Shown: in pieces, positions 18,393-26,712 of the stretch
How positions within the stretch are numbered: position 1 is the stretch's first letter
Layout of the letters: each line of letters starts with the position of its first letter
NCBI GenBank assembly: GCA_905213905.1
Contig: CAJMKD010000008.1
Location: 25,944 to 89,943 of the forward strand
Reading direction: 5' to 3'
Source of the DNA: an uncultured Sutterella sp.
GTDB taxonomy: Bacteria; Pseudomonadota; Gammaproteobacteria; Burkholderiales; Burkholderiaceae_F
DNA: 64,000 nucleotides
Made by a program: the position numbers and the translations under genes
The notes under the pieces: generated by a model
Told to the model about the DNA's origin: nothing
Seen by the model: only the letters and a program-made list of their open reading frames with translations
Databases searched by the model: none

Positions 18393-18422
18393 TCTCCGGC
18401 GAAGCCGAAGCTTCGCCGGAGA
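18393..18422 (-). terminator. Perfect 12-bp hairpin after the porin gene
   Basis: TCTCCGGCGAAG (18393-18404) and CTTCGCCGGAGA (18411-18422) with a six-base loop, lying between porin stop and lyase start. Neither side has a T tract, so it may reduce read-through and protect the 3' end of the porin message, giving more porin than lyase from one transcript. Confidence 0.6.
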
Positions 18423-18459
18423 TGCCTCAGGAGAGAGAAACTGAACGGAAGAGCAGGAA

Positions 18460-19713
18460 TCAGAAGCGATGCATCAGACCGACAATCGCCTCGTGCGCAG
18501 TGATGTCGTCTTCCTGCCAGTCGGCATCTTGCCAGAAGGCGCCCGCAATGCCGTAGATGGACGTGCGCTTGCTGAGCGGATAGACGTAGCCGAGGCCGAC
18601 GTTGGCGCGCTGCATGTCGTTGTTGTCGGAAATGTTCTGGTTTTCAGCCTGCGCGTAGCCGACGGAAAGCTTGACCGTGCCGCCCCACTGCTTGAAGTCG
18701 ACGCCTGTCGAGAGAGCCCAGGCATCAAAGCCGCGTTGCTTGACAGAACCGGGTTCACCCACTGGGCTGATATCGCTGCTCAGCATCGGTGCAACCTCCT
18801 TCGTCGAATAGCCGCCGATCCAGGGCACGTTTTTCATGTACTGCGCCGCGCCGTAAAGCTTGAAGGCGTCGAAATTGTAGTGACCGCCAATCAGGAACTT
18901 GTAGGCCTCCTTCTCGGGCATGGAATCAGCCTGAGAGCCAGCAGCAGAGGTCGGCACTCTATGGCCGTAGTCGACACAGTCAACAGCTGCGGCGAGGAAG
19001 TACTTCTCGCCCGTGAGCGTTGCGCCGATCGCCCACCAGCGGTCGGCGTCGGAGCTGCCCTCTTCGCCGGCGGCTGTCGAGTTGTTCTTGAAGGAATACT
19101 GCGCATGGAACTGCAGTCCGCCGAATTTGGGCGAAATGTAGTTGATCATGTTGTCGTAGCGGGCCGTGGCAAGGGTGCCCACAAACTTCCAGCCGCCCGT
19201 CATGTTGCCCCAGCCGGCGCCGAACGGATTGACGCGGCTGTTGAAGATGCCGGTCGTGCCCGAGCCCGTCGTCAGCGCGGGCATGCGGCCGAACTTGATC
19301 TGGCCGAAGGTTTTTGAATCGAGCCCGGCGGAAGATTCACGCTCAAAGAGGCGGTTGGCGATGTAGAACTCGCCCGAATCAGCGAGGAAGCCGTTTTCGA
19401 GGTGGAAGATGAACTTCACGTCGTCGTTGAGCTGCTCGGAGCCGCGGATGCCCCAGGTGCTCACATTGCCCGTGCCCTGCGCGAGCTGGCTTTTCGTGCC
19501 TTGCCGCTCAACGTGGCCCGTGGCCGGGTCAATGCCTGCCGGATTGCTGAGTGACTGGCCGGCCGGGCCGCCCATGCCTGCATTCAGATCTTCGTGCAGG
19601 TACGAGATGCCCTGGTCGAAGAAGCCGAACATTTGAATGTCCGCGGCCTGAGCGGTTGAATAAGCGCCGGCGCAAGCCAGGAATAGAGCGGAAAGACGAA
19701 ATGCGTTTTTCAT
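18460..19713 (-). CDS. Gram-negative trimeric porin
   Basis: 417 residues. The open frame extends upstream to 19845, but the start at 19713 gives a clean Sec signal (MKNAFRLSALFLACAGAYSTAQA) followed by the mature start DIQMFGFFDQGISY, typical of Burkholderiales porins. The protein ends LMHRF, with the terminal Phe needed for BamA-dependent outer-membrane insertion, and contains alternating beta-strand segments such as NDDVKFIFHLENGF and FGQIKFGRMP. Located within the amidohydrolase/lyase operon, it is probably a substrate-specific entry channel for that pathway. No clear Shine-Dalgarno is visible; translation may depend on coupling from the gene 58 bp upstream. Confidence 0.93.
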   Translation of the reverse strand: MKNAFRLSALFLACAGAYSTAQAADIQMFGFFDQGISYLHEDLNAGMGGPAGQSLSNPAGIDPATGHVERQGTKSQLAQGTGNVSTWGIRGSEQLNDDVKFIFHLENGFLADSGEFYIANRLFERESSAGLDSKTFGQIKFGRMPALTTGSGTTGIFNSRVNPFGAGWGNMTGGWKFVGTLATARYDNMINYISPKFGGLQFHAQYSFKNNSTAAGEEGSSDADRWWAIGATLTGEKYFLAAAVDCVDYGHRVPTSAAGSQADSMPEKEAYKFLIGGHYNFDAFKLYGAAQYMKNVPWIGGYSTKEVAPMLSSDISPVGEPGSVKQRGFDAWALSTGVDFKQWGGTVKLSVGYAQAENQNISDNNDMQRANVGLGYVYPLSKRTSIYGIAGAFWQDADWQEDDITAHEAIVGLMHRF

Positions 19714-19771
19714 GATGTTTTGAAACAAAGGGTTGAGCGAGGGCGGTGTTGATGCCCCCGCAGGAAAAAAG

Positions 19772-21181
19772 TCAGCCGAGGCGATTGAGAGCGTGGAATC
19801 CGCCCTTGACGACATAGGCTTCGAGGCCGGCCCTTGCGACCGCATCTTGGCCCGCAGGCGTGCAGATCACGGTTGCGCCTGCACCGGCGAGCTTGCCCTC
19901 GAGCAGCAGAGGCCGCCCCATCGCAAAGGTGTGAACGGCGCGCTGCGTCATCGGGTCGTAGACCGTGATGTCCGCATCAGCGCCCGGCAGAAGCGTTCCC
20001 TTCTCGGTGAAGCCGAGCATGAGCGCAGGCAGAAGCGAAGTCTTTCTGGCAAAGTCAACGGCGGATAGCTCGCCGAGCCGCACAAAAGAAAGACCATCTC
20101 CGAGAATCACGTTGCGCGGCAGGCCGCCGCCGTCGGTGCTGATCGCGTCCGTGAGAAAGCTGCCGTCTGCGCGCTTTGCCGTCAGGAAGAAATGGCGCGA
20201 AAGGAAGGGGTTGACGCCCGCAAACGAACCGTCGACGTGTCTGCCGGCATTCACTGCCTCGAGGAAGTACTCGGCGCCGGCTTCGCCCGACAGAAGCTTT
20301 ACGTCGTCCGCCTCCGGAACGAGAACACTCAGACGGCCGCTGCGGATGGCATCGCAGGCGCCGTGCTTGTCCGCTCGATAGCCGAAAAGCTCGAGATTCC
20401 TCACCGCGATCTTCGACTTGGGCGTGCCATCGTCATTGAAGTCGAACGGACAGCCGTTTCGCGAAGAGAGATAGCTTTCCGTCACGATTTCGGGGTGCTT
20501 CTCAAGGAGCGCCGCCGCACGGCGGCACTCCTCGAGAACGTCCGCAACGCGCCCGCGGCAATACGCGTTGAGGTGCGCCAAGTGAAGCGGATGGCCGTCG
20601 CAGAGCGCCACAGCCTCCTCCAGGCCCGTAATGTCCGAGCCTTTTTCAGTTGTGCCGGCGTGCCACGCCATGTAGACGTTTTTCTCGTCCGCCTTGCGGA
20701 CCATGCAGGCGGAACTATCCGGCGTGAGGGGGAAGTGTCCCCCGAGGAGCTTCACGCCGAAGGCGCCAGCAGCAAGAGACGCATCCATGAAGCGGTCGAG
20801 CTCCGCTTCATCAGGCGAATTGCCTGAAACGTTCCGGCCGGGCAGAACGGCATTGAGAACCGCAATGTTGAGCCCTCTGCCGTGCTCGCGCGCCTGCTCC
20901 AATATCGCGTCGGTCGGCCCCGACATGTCGACCGCCGTCGTGACGCCGGCGCGAGCAACCATTGAATGGCTGCGCGGATCGACCGAGAGATGCAGGTGCG
21001 AATCAATGACGCCCGGCTGCAGAACAAGGCCTTTAGCATCAATTTCGTGCGTGCCGTCGGCGCTCAGTTCCGGGCAAACGCACTCGATTCGACCGTTGTG
21101 AACGGCTACATCGGCAACTTCTGCAGTCCGGGAAAGCGGATCAACCACGAGCGCATTGCGGATGATGAGATCGAACTTCAT
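19772..21181 (-). CDS. Amidohydrolase-superfamily hydrolase (dihydroorotase/D-aminoacylase-like)
   Basis: 469 residues, no signal peptide, cytoplasmic. Metal-binding landmarks: HLHLS with His62 and His64, a probable carboxylated Lys144 in FGVKLLGGH, His174 in MAWHAGT, His203 in LHLAHLN, and a late STDGGG with the catalytic Asp. The N-terminal composite barrel start (MKFDLIIRNALVVDPLSRTAEVADVAVHNGRI, read in two parts) and the C-terminal return ADITVYDP are typical of the superfamily. It would hydrolyse an amide or ring C-N bond; the DcuC-type transporter gene is 15 bp upstream and the lyase is two genes downstream, suggesting that an N-acylated or cyclic derivative of a dicarboxylic amino acid is opened before the lyase acts. 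Exact substrate unknown. Confidence 0.85.
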   Translation of the reverse strand: MKFDLIIRNALVVDPLSRTAEVADVAVHNGRIECVCPELSADGTHEIDAKGLVLQPGVIDSHLHLSVDPRSHSMVARAGVTTAVDMSGPTDAILEQAREHGRGLNIAVLNAVLPGRNVSGNSPDEAELDRFMDASLAAGAFGVKLLGGHFPLTPDSSACMVRKADEKNVYMAWHAGTTEKGSDITGLEEAVALCDGHPLHLAHLNAYCRGRVADVLEECRRAAALLEKHPEIVTESYLSSRNGCPFDFNDDGTPKSKIAVRNLELFGYRADKHGACDAIRSGRLSVLVPEADDVKLLSGEAGAEYFLEAVNAGRHVDGSFAGVNPFLSRHFFLTAKRADGSFLTDAISTDGGGLPRNVILGDGLSFVRLGELSAVDFARKTSLLPALMLGFTEKGTLLPGADADITVYDPMTQRAVHTFAMGRPLLLEGKLAGAGATVICTPAGQDAVARAGLEAYVVKGGFHALNRLG

Positions 21182-21196
21182 GATGCTGGGGACCTC

Positions 21197-22465
21197 TTAG
21201 ACCAGAAGAACCGCTGCGAGAACCAGGGCAACGATCATGCCCGGGAAGAGGCGCTTGGCAACCTGCATGGCGTCGGCGCCGGCAAAACCGGCAACGATGA
21301 TGATGCAGCCGGCAAGCGGGCTGGCTGTGCGGCCGAACTGGCCGGCCAGGATGGCGAGCAGGCCCAGGCCTTCCGGCTCCATGCCGAAGCTTGCCGCCGA
21401 GGGCGTCACAGCCTGATTGAAGGCCCAGATGGCGGCTTCGCCGGAACCCGTGCCGAGCGCCATCAGGAAGGGACCGAAGGAAGCGCCCCAGCGGGCAAAT
21501 TCATTCGAATGCTTCAGATATTCGATGAAGGCGCTGACCGCACCGGTCGCCTGGAGGCCGGCAGCGAAAACGCCGGCAGCGACGATAAGGCCGATCACCT
21601 GGGCGTAGCCCGTGCCCATGCCTTTGAAGAAGGCCTTCGAGAGTTCGCCCGGGTTCATGAGCGTGATGAGCGCAATGGCAGCCGTGCCGGCGATCATCGC
21701 GAACACGACGTCGACGCCCGACTTCGGGAACCAGATCGAAGCGATCATGAGAATCGCAAGCGGAATGAGCGGCGCAATCGCCTTGAGGTAGTTGACCTTG
21801 AAGTCAGCCGCTTCTTCGGCAGCGCCTTTGAATTCAGAAGGATCTGCCTTGTGATCCTTGTTCTTGACAATCATGATTGCCGCGTTGATGACGGTCGCAA
21901 CCAGCACAAGGCCGACCGCATAAGGCGCGAGATAGGCGATGAAGGCCATCAGATCCATTTCAGCCATCTTCGCGACGTAAATGTCGTGCGCGCAGCCCGG
22001 ATTGAGCAGCAGGCCGGTCATCGTGCCGCCGCCCACAGCGGCCGCAGCCGCAGCGGGACGAATGCCGGCGCGCAGCAGCAGCGGAATGAAGGTCGCGCCT
22101 GCACATGCAGCCGTGCCTGCAGCAGACATGATTGCAATATTGATGAGGAAGGTGAGGATGGTTGCGGCCGGAATGAGAAGGCCGCCGAGCTTCTTGAGCG
22201 GCGCCGCCACAGCTGCAACGAGATGCTGGTCACACTTCGAAGCGGATACGGCAGCGGCAAAGCCCATGGCCGCGCAGATGGCCGGCACGAGCGTGCCGTT
22301 GGTCATCCCTTTGATGAAAGCCTGAAACGCCTTCATCGGCTCGCCGGCCACCAGGCACATCAGAAAGCCGGCGACGACCAAGAGCATGCGCGTTTCAAAC
22401 CGCTTGACGAGACCAACAACGGTCAGAACAATGGCCGCTATCGCGAACCAGATCTGCCAAGACAT
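21197..22465 (-). CDS. DcuC-family anaerobic C4-dicarboxylate transporter
   Basis: A 422-residue inner-membrane protein with about 10-12 helices. Start at 22465 is set by AGGAGAAAAG just upstream; the open frame to 22519 adds only a polar stretch. Family features include the short N-terminal WQIWFAIAAIVLTVVGLVKRFETRMLLVVAG section (two pieces), the GGGTMTGLLLNPGCAHDIYVAK motif region and the late LAGQFGRTASPLAGCIIIVAG segment. DcuC proteins exchange fumarate, aspartate or succinate in anaerobic respiration. It is the first gene of the operon, directly downstream of the shared regulatory region with LysR, so it may import the substrate or export succinate made from the fumarate released by the lyase. 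Confidence 0.85.
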   Translation of the reverse strand: MSWQIWFAIAAIVLTVVGLVKRFETRMLLVVAGFLMCLVAGEPMKAFQAFIKGMTNGTLVPAICAAMGFAAAVSASKCDQHLVAAVAAPLKKLGGLLIPAATILTFLINIAIMSAAGTAACAGATFIPLLLRAGIRPAAAAAAVGGGTMTGLLLNPGCAHDIYVAKMAEMDLMAFIAYLAPYAVGLVLVATVINAAIMIVKNKDHKADPSEFKGAAEEAADFKVNYLKAIAPLIPLAILMIASIWFPKSGVDVVFAMIAGTAAIALITLMNPGELSKAFFKGMGTGYAQVIGLIVAAGVFAAGLQATGAVSAFIEYLKHSNEFARWGASFGPFLMALGTGSGEAAIWAFNQAVTPSAASFGMEPEGLGLLAILAGQFGRTASPLAGCIIIVAGFAGADAMQVAKRLFPGMIVALVLAAVLLV

Positions 22466-22750
22466 GATCTTTTCTCCTAGATTGGGATTTTTCGGGGGTT
22501 GCGTGATCCGGGCGGACAATTGCTTCGTGTGTTTCGGTCCCTGGGCCGCTCGGAACAGAGGGCATTATCAAAACGGCGCAATGCATTGAGAAGACAACAA
22601 AACGCATGCTGATGTTGCCGTTTCTGCAATGTAGAATGAGAAAAATCGAGTGCTTCCGAGCCGTCAGCTAGAAAATTCGGCTTGAAGGCATTGCAAGAAC
22701 TTCATCAATTGATTGCAGATTCTGCAATTTATAGGTGAAATCACCAATGG
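22466..22750. promoter_or_regulatory. Divergent dcuC/lysR control region with repeated LysR-type palindromes
   Basis: A/T-richer than its surroundings. It contains a perfect inverted repeat TTGCAG-ATT-CTGCAA at 22713-22727 and a second, imperfect copy TTGCCGTTTCTGCAA at 22615-22629, 98 bases apart; both fit the T-N11-A rule of LysR operators. A half copy (TTGCAAG) sits near 22692, and GGTGA-AA-TCACC (22734-22745) abuts the LysR start. This is the expected architecture of a recognition site plus an activation site for control of the divergent operon. Confidence 0.7.
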
Positions 22751-23713
22751 ATGGGGCTCATGAGCTCGACGGAAAACCTATTGAACTGGCGCGTCTTCAA
22801 CGAAGTAGTGAATCGAGGCGGCATCATTGCCGCCTCGGAAGCGCTTGACTGCGAACCGAGCACGGTGAGCCGAATCATCAAAAAGCTCGAAAAGGATCTA
22901 GGCGCCCCTCTTTTTCTGCGGGCGACTCGGCCGCTTGAGCTCACGGACCTCGGCCGCCTGGCCTTTGACCGCTCAAGGGAGCTCCTTAATCATTACGGCG
23001 ACATGATGAGCGAGATCCGAGGAGACCGGGAAAAGCTCGCCGGCGTCATCCGCCTCGCGGCGCATGCAGGCATCGGTCCCATCGAAATCACGCCTGCGCT
23101 CGTTGAATTCCAAACCATTTATCCGGAAATCGAGCTCGAGCTGCATCAGCTCTCCGCCGGCATACCCGAAGCATTTCACAACAATGGAAGAACGATTGAC
23201 GTCTTGGTGGGCTACGGCCCCGAGGGCCCGATCCCAGGCATCGTGAGCCGCTACGTGGGCGCCATGCCCTTCATTCCATGCGCCTCGCCCCTTTACCTGC
23301 AGCGGCACGGCACGCCCATGCACCCCAATGAGCTCTGCCGCCATACGGGCATTCTGATTGACACGCCCTCGCGCGTATCAACGGAAACGCTTCAAAAGGG
23401 CGAAGAGATCGTCACGCTCCATTGGAACAACACGCTGCGCTTCAACAGCCTCGTCTCCGCGAAGTCGGCCGTCATGCTCGGCGCCGGCATTGTGCCGGAC
23501 ATGCCGCTCTATCACGCAACGGAAGCCTTTCAGAACCGCCGCCTGATTCCCATTCTTCCGGGCTGGCGCAGAAAACACGCTTCCTGTTTTGTCTGCGCCA
23601 CCGAAGGCGCCTGGACGAAGCACCGCATCCGCGTCTTTGTGGAATGGCTTGCCGAACGCGAGCGGCAGACGCTTTCGCGCCTTAGGAGCGAGCATGCCGA
23701 ATTTTACGTGTGA
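22751..23713 (+). CDS. LysR-family transcriptional regulator
   Basis: 320 residues (or 317 from the ATG at 22760, which has GGATGGGG upstream). The N-terminal winged helix-turn-helix is clear: VFNEVVNRGGIIAASEALDCEPSTVSRIIKKLEKDLG, with LFLRATRPLELTDLGR as the wing (segments read separately). The rest is a periplasmic-binding-fold effector domain starting near LAGVIRLAAHAGIGP. It is divergent from the five-gene dcuC-to-OFA operon, and two TTGC-TTCTGCAA palindromes lie between them, so it almost certainly controls that operon in response to a pathway intermediate. Confidence 0.92.
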   Translation: MGLMSSTENLLNWRVFNEVVNRGGIIAASEALDCEPSTVSRIIKKLEKDLGAPLFLRATRPLELTDLGRLAFDRSRELLNHYGDMMSEIRGDREKLAGVIRLAAHAGIGPIEITPALVEFQTIYPEIELELHQLSAGIPEAFHNNGRTIDVLVGYGPEGPIPGIVSRYVGAMPFIPCASPLYLQRHGTPMHPNELCRHTGILIDTPSRVSTETLQKGEEIVTLHWNNTLRFNSLVSAKSAVMLGAGIVPDMPLYHATEAFQNRRLIPILPGWRRKHASCFVCATEGAWTKHRIRVFVEWLAERERQTLSRLRSEHAEFYV

Positions 23714-23837
23714 GCGCTCTTTGCCGAAGAAAGCCGCAAACCTTAACGATTCTTTGCCTTCTTGAACGTTCGACTTACGTTTTGCCGCATGCATGAGCGC
23801 TATCGTTAATGGTAAGAAAACGTTTGGGAGGTTCGTG

Positions 23838-24323
23838 ATGAAGTCCCGCACCTTTTTAAGCATCGCAGCGGGCGCCGCCGCCATCGCGGCGCTTCTCTTT
23901 TCGACGTCGGCGCCGAGCTTTGCGCGTCCGCCCGGTCCGCCACCAGGGGGCTTCCACGGCGGCCCAGGCTTTCATAGGCCGCCGCCACCGCCGCCAGCCT
24001 TTCACCGACCGCCGCCTCCGCCGCCGCGCCACCACTACCGCAGCCGCTGGCACGACTGGGGCTTCTGGGGGCCGCTCGCGCTCGGCGGCATCATCATCGG
24101 CGCCGATCTTTACACGCGGCCCGATCGCGTTGAGGTGGTTCCCGTGCCGGTGCCCCAGACGCCAGTCGTCGTGCCTGCTGCCCCGGCAGCGCCCGCGCAG
24201 CAGTATGCCTGGTACTGGTGTCCGACCGCCGGCGCCTTTTATCCCGGCATCGCCACCTGCCCGGTCGAATGGCAGATCGTGATGGGAACAAGCGCAACGA
24301 ATCCGCCGACGCCGCCCCGTTGA
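23838..24323 (+). CDS. Exported proline/histidine-rich small protein with C-terminal YxWCP motif
   Basis: 161 residues from ATG 23838, which has GGGAGG nine bases upstream. A Sec signal (to about residue 30, ending APSFA) is followed by a Pro/Gly/His-rich stretch with repeated FHRPPPPPP units, a hydrophobic WGFWGPLALGGIIIGADLY segment that may be a membrane anchor, and a C-terminal domain WYWCPTAGAFYPGIATCPVEW. Two Cys residues flanked by aromatic residues at the end are common in small proteobacterial envelope proteins of unknown role. His-rich repeats could bind metal, but nothing proves this. It appears to be a single-gene unit ahead of ridA. Confidence 0.75.
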   Translation: MKSRTFLSIAAGAAAIAALLFSTSAPSFARPPGPPPGGFHGGPGFHRPPPPPPAFHRPPPPPPRHHYRSRWHDWGFWGPLALGGIIIGADLYTRPDRVEVVPVPVPQTPVVVPAAPAAPAQQYAWYWCPTAGAFYPGIATCPVEWQIVMGTSATNPPTPPR

Positions 24324-24371
24324 AAATTGACCGGTCTCTTTCCGGGCGATAAGCTTCCTTCGACCAAATGC

Positions 24372-24404
24372 GCCGCTCGCGGCTGAAGCTCTGCCGCGGG
24401 CGGC
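24372..24404 (+). terminator. Hairpin between the Pro-rich gene and ridA
   Basis: GCCGCTCGCGGC (24372-24383) pairs with GCCGCGGGCGGC (24393-24404) with one G-T pair and a nine-base loop; CTTT follows. Probable weak terminator or attenuator. Confidence 0.45.
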
Positions 24405-24424
24405 CTTTCCATGAGGAGAAGGAA

Positions 24425-24808
24425 ATGAAATTTGTCCGTCCCCCCTTCAAGGGCGAAAACAAGGGCCACTACACCGCCGGCGTCATCTCAAAGGGCATGC
24501 TCTACGTTTCAGGGCAGCTCTCGATCGATCCCGACACGCGCGAAGTCTGCCATGGCGACATCTACGATCATGCGCGACTCGCGCTCGACAACGTCGACCG
24601 CGTGCTGAAGGAAGCTGGCGTGCCGCGTGAAAATGTCGTCTTCTGCCGCGTCTACACGCCTGACGTGAAGTACTGGGGCCCGATCAACGAGGTTTACGCT
24701 GAATTTTTCGGCGACCACAAGCCCGGCCGCGTCGTCGTCTCAACGACGGAAATGCACTTCGGCTGCCTCGTCGAAATCGAGGCCATTGCCGAGGTCGATG
24801 AAGACTGA
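24425..24808 (+). CDS. RidA/YjgF-family enamine/imine deaminase
   Basis: 127 residues; start chosen at 24425 with GAGGAGAAGG just upstream. Family marks are KGMLYVSGQLSIDP near the N terminus and PGRVVVSTTEMHFGCLVEIEAIAEV at the C terminus (two segments), where the Arg after PG occupies the carboxylate-binding position of RidA. Cytoplasmic; hydrolyses reactive enamines and imines made by PLP-dependent dehydratases. It lacks a conserved operon partner here, being followed by a bidirectional terminator shared with purF. Confidence 0.88.
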   Translation: MKFVRPPFKGENKGHYTAGVISKGMLYVSGQLSIDPDTREVCHGDIYDHARLALDNVDRVLKEAGVPRENVVFCRVYTPDVKYWGPINEVYAEFFGDHKPGRVVVSTTEMHFGCLVEIEAIAEVDED

Positions 24809-24851
24809 TTGCTACGTCCCTGAAGAGAAAAAAGACCGTCTGCAAAACGAC

Positions 24852-24890
24852 GAAAAGCGCCGCTTCCCAGATCGGAAGCCGGCGCTTTTC
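24852..24890. terminator. Bidirectional terminator between ridA and purF
   Basis: GAAAAGCGCCG (24852-24862) and CGGCGCTTTTC (24880-24890) form a perfect 11-bp stem with a nested CTTCC/GGAAG inner stem. T runs appear on both strands, so it serves convergent ridA and purF. Confidence 0.8.
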
Positions 24891-24911
24891 TTATGGCGCG
24901 ATAGAGCGCGC

Positions 24912-26429
24912 TCAGTTCACAGCCTGCTCGTCCTCACTGTCGTCATCGGCCGGCTTCTTCGCCGCCGGCGCCGCGTTGGAGAGGCCAAGCTTCGCAAGAT
25001 ACTCCTCCGTGACGTCGCCCGTGACGTATTCGCCGTCAAAGCACGAGCAGTCAAAGCGCGGAATCGAGGGGTTCATGTCATGGAGCGCGTTCTTCAAGCC
25101 CTCGAGCGTCTGATAGACCACGGCATCCGCGCCGATCACGCGGGCGACTTCCTCTTCGCTCTTGCCGTCGCCGCAAATAAGCTCGGCCTTGGTCGGCATG
25201 TCGATGCCGTAGACGTTCGGGAACATCACGCGCGGGGCGGACGAAGCGACGAAAACCTTCTTCGCACCCGATTCGCGGGCCATGCGGACGATTTCCGTCA
25301 TGGTGGTGCCGCGCACGATCGAATCGTCGACGAGAAGCACGTTCTTGCCTTCAAACTCGACCGGCATTGCGTTGAGCTTCTGGCGCACGCTCTTCTTGCG
25401 GACGGCCTGGCCGGGCATGATGAAGGTGCGGCCGACGTAGCGGTTCTTGATGAAGCCTTCGCGGTAGGGGAGATGAAGCCGCGCGGCGAGCTCCTGCGCG
25501 CAGGGGCGGGAGCTGTCCGGAATCGGCATCACGACGTCGATTTCGGAAAGATCAAGCTTTTCCTTGAGCGTTTCGGCGAGATAGACGCCAAGGCGCAGGC
25601 GGGCGCCGTAGACGTTGATGCCGTCAATCGTCGAGTCGGGACGCGCGAAGTAGACGTATTCAAAGGCGCAGGGATTGGATTCGGGATGCTCGGCGCACTG
25701 GCAGGTGACCGCCTTGCCGTCAAGCCCGATCCAGAGCGCTTCGCCGGGAGCGAGGTCGCGCTCGACCTTGAAGCCGAGGCCGATCATCGTGACGGACTCC
25801 GAGCTCACCATCCATTCCTTGTCGCCCGTTTCGGTCGTGTTCGAGCCGAAGCAGATCGGACGGATGCCGTGCGGATCACGGAAGGCAAGAAGTCCTTTGC
25901 CGGCAATGAGCGCCACGACTGCGTAGGAGCCCTTGACGCGCTTGTGAACTTCGCGAACGGCTGCAAAGGCGCATTCTGCGTCCAGACGCTTATTGACCGT
26001 CACGCGCGAAATTTCATTGGCGAGCACGTTGAGGAGCACCTCCGAGTCGCTCGTCGTGTTGATGTGGCGATGATCCATCTCGTAGAGCTCCTGCGTGAGC
26101 TCAGCGGCATTCGTCAGGTTGCCGTTGTGCGCGAACATGATGCCGTAGGGGGCATTCACGTAAAAGGGCTGCGACTCCTGGTTGGAGCTGGCGCAGCCCT
26201 GCGTCGGATAGCGCACGTGCCCGATGCCCATGTTCCCAGTCAGGTCGCGCATGTTGCGGGTGCGGAAGGCGTCGGTGACGAGCCCCATGGCCTTATGAAT
26301 ATGGAAGTGCAGGCCGTCAAGCGTCGCAATGCCTGCGGCATCCTGGCCGCGGTGCTGCAGCAGCAAAAGCGCATCGTAGAGACGCTGATTGACGGGTTCG
26401 TTCGAGAGAAGGGCAACAATGCCGCACAT
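24912..26429 (-). CDS. purF: Amidophosphoribosyltransferase
   Basis: 505 residues, first committed enzyme of purine synthesis: PRPP plus glutamine gives phosphoribosylamine. The start is fixed by the catalytic N-terminal Cys (MCGIVALL; Cys2 becomes the N-terminal nucleophile), although the frame is open to 26546. The glutaminase part has the GIGHVRYPTQG segment and the transferase part the PRPP loop VLLVDDSIVRGTT. An acidic Ala/Asp-rich tail of about 20 residues closes the protein. The SPOR-cvpA-purF order is conserved in beta- and gammaproteobacteria, yet here purF is separated from cvpA by 283 bp, suggesting an own promoter. Confidence 0.97.
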   Translation of the reverse strand: MCGIVALLSNEPVNQRLYDALLLLQHRGQDAAGIATLDGLHFHIHKAMGLVTDAFRTRNMRDLTGNMGIGHVRYPTQGCASSNQESQPFYVNAPYGIMFAHNGNLTNAAELTQELYEMDHRHINTTSDSEVLLNVLANEISRVTVNKRLDAECAFAAVREVHKRVKGSYAVVALIAGKGLLAFRDPHGIRPICFGSNTTETGDKEWMVSSESVTMIGLGFKVERDLAPGEALWIGLDGKAVTCQCAEHPESNPCAFEYVYFARPDSTIDGINVYGARLRLGVYLAETLKEKLDLSEIDVVMPIPDSSRPCAQELAARLHLPYREGFIKNRYVGRTFIMPGQAVRKKSVRQKLNAMPVEFEGKNVLLVDDSIVRGTTMTEIVRMARESGAKKVFVASSAPRVMFPNVYGIDMPTKAELICGDGKSEEEVARVIGADAVVYQTLEGLKNALHDMNPSIPRFDCSCFDGEYVTGDVTEEYLAKLGLSNAAPAAKKPADDDSEDEQAVN

Positions 26430-26550
26430 GGATGGAACCTCGGAAGGGAAATAAGACGCGCGTGCGGAAAGGCGTCCGCCCGGCGCATGAAAGTTAAACT
26501 GGAAGCGTAGACGAAAGCGTGCCGGAATGCTCGGCAAAACCCCCATTGCG

Positions 26551-26592
26551 AAGCTTTCGAAAAAGCTTTACCGAAAGCTTTCAGAAAAGCTT
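26551..26592. repeat. Four AAGCTT palindromes in exact 12-bp register upstream of purF
   Basis: AAGCTT occurs at 26551, 26563, 26575 and 26587, always 12 bases apart, with A/T-rich spacers (TCGAAA, TACCGA, TCAGAA). The array lies 122-163 bases upstream of the purF start in the cvpA-purF gap. It may be an operator array, a bent-DNA element or a slippage product. Confidence 0.7.
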
Positions 26593-26625
26593 GCCTGCCT
26601 TCGAGAACGGCAAGAAATGCGAAAT

Positions 26626-26668
26626 CGCCGCAGAACCCGAGTGTTCGATCGGTTTTCTGCGGCGTTTT
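26626..26668 (-). terminator. Possible terminator after cvpA
   Basis: CGCCGCAGAA (26626-26635) and TTCTGCGGCG (26655-26664) form a perfect 10-bp stem with a 19-base loop. TTTT follows on the plus side and ATTTC on the minus side, where cvpA is read, so function on the minus strand is only moderately supported. Confidence 0.45.
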
Positions 26669-26712
26669 CTCAGCAAGCCTGCCGGCACTCTTCTGCGCTG
26701 GGCGCTGAAGCC

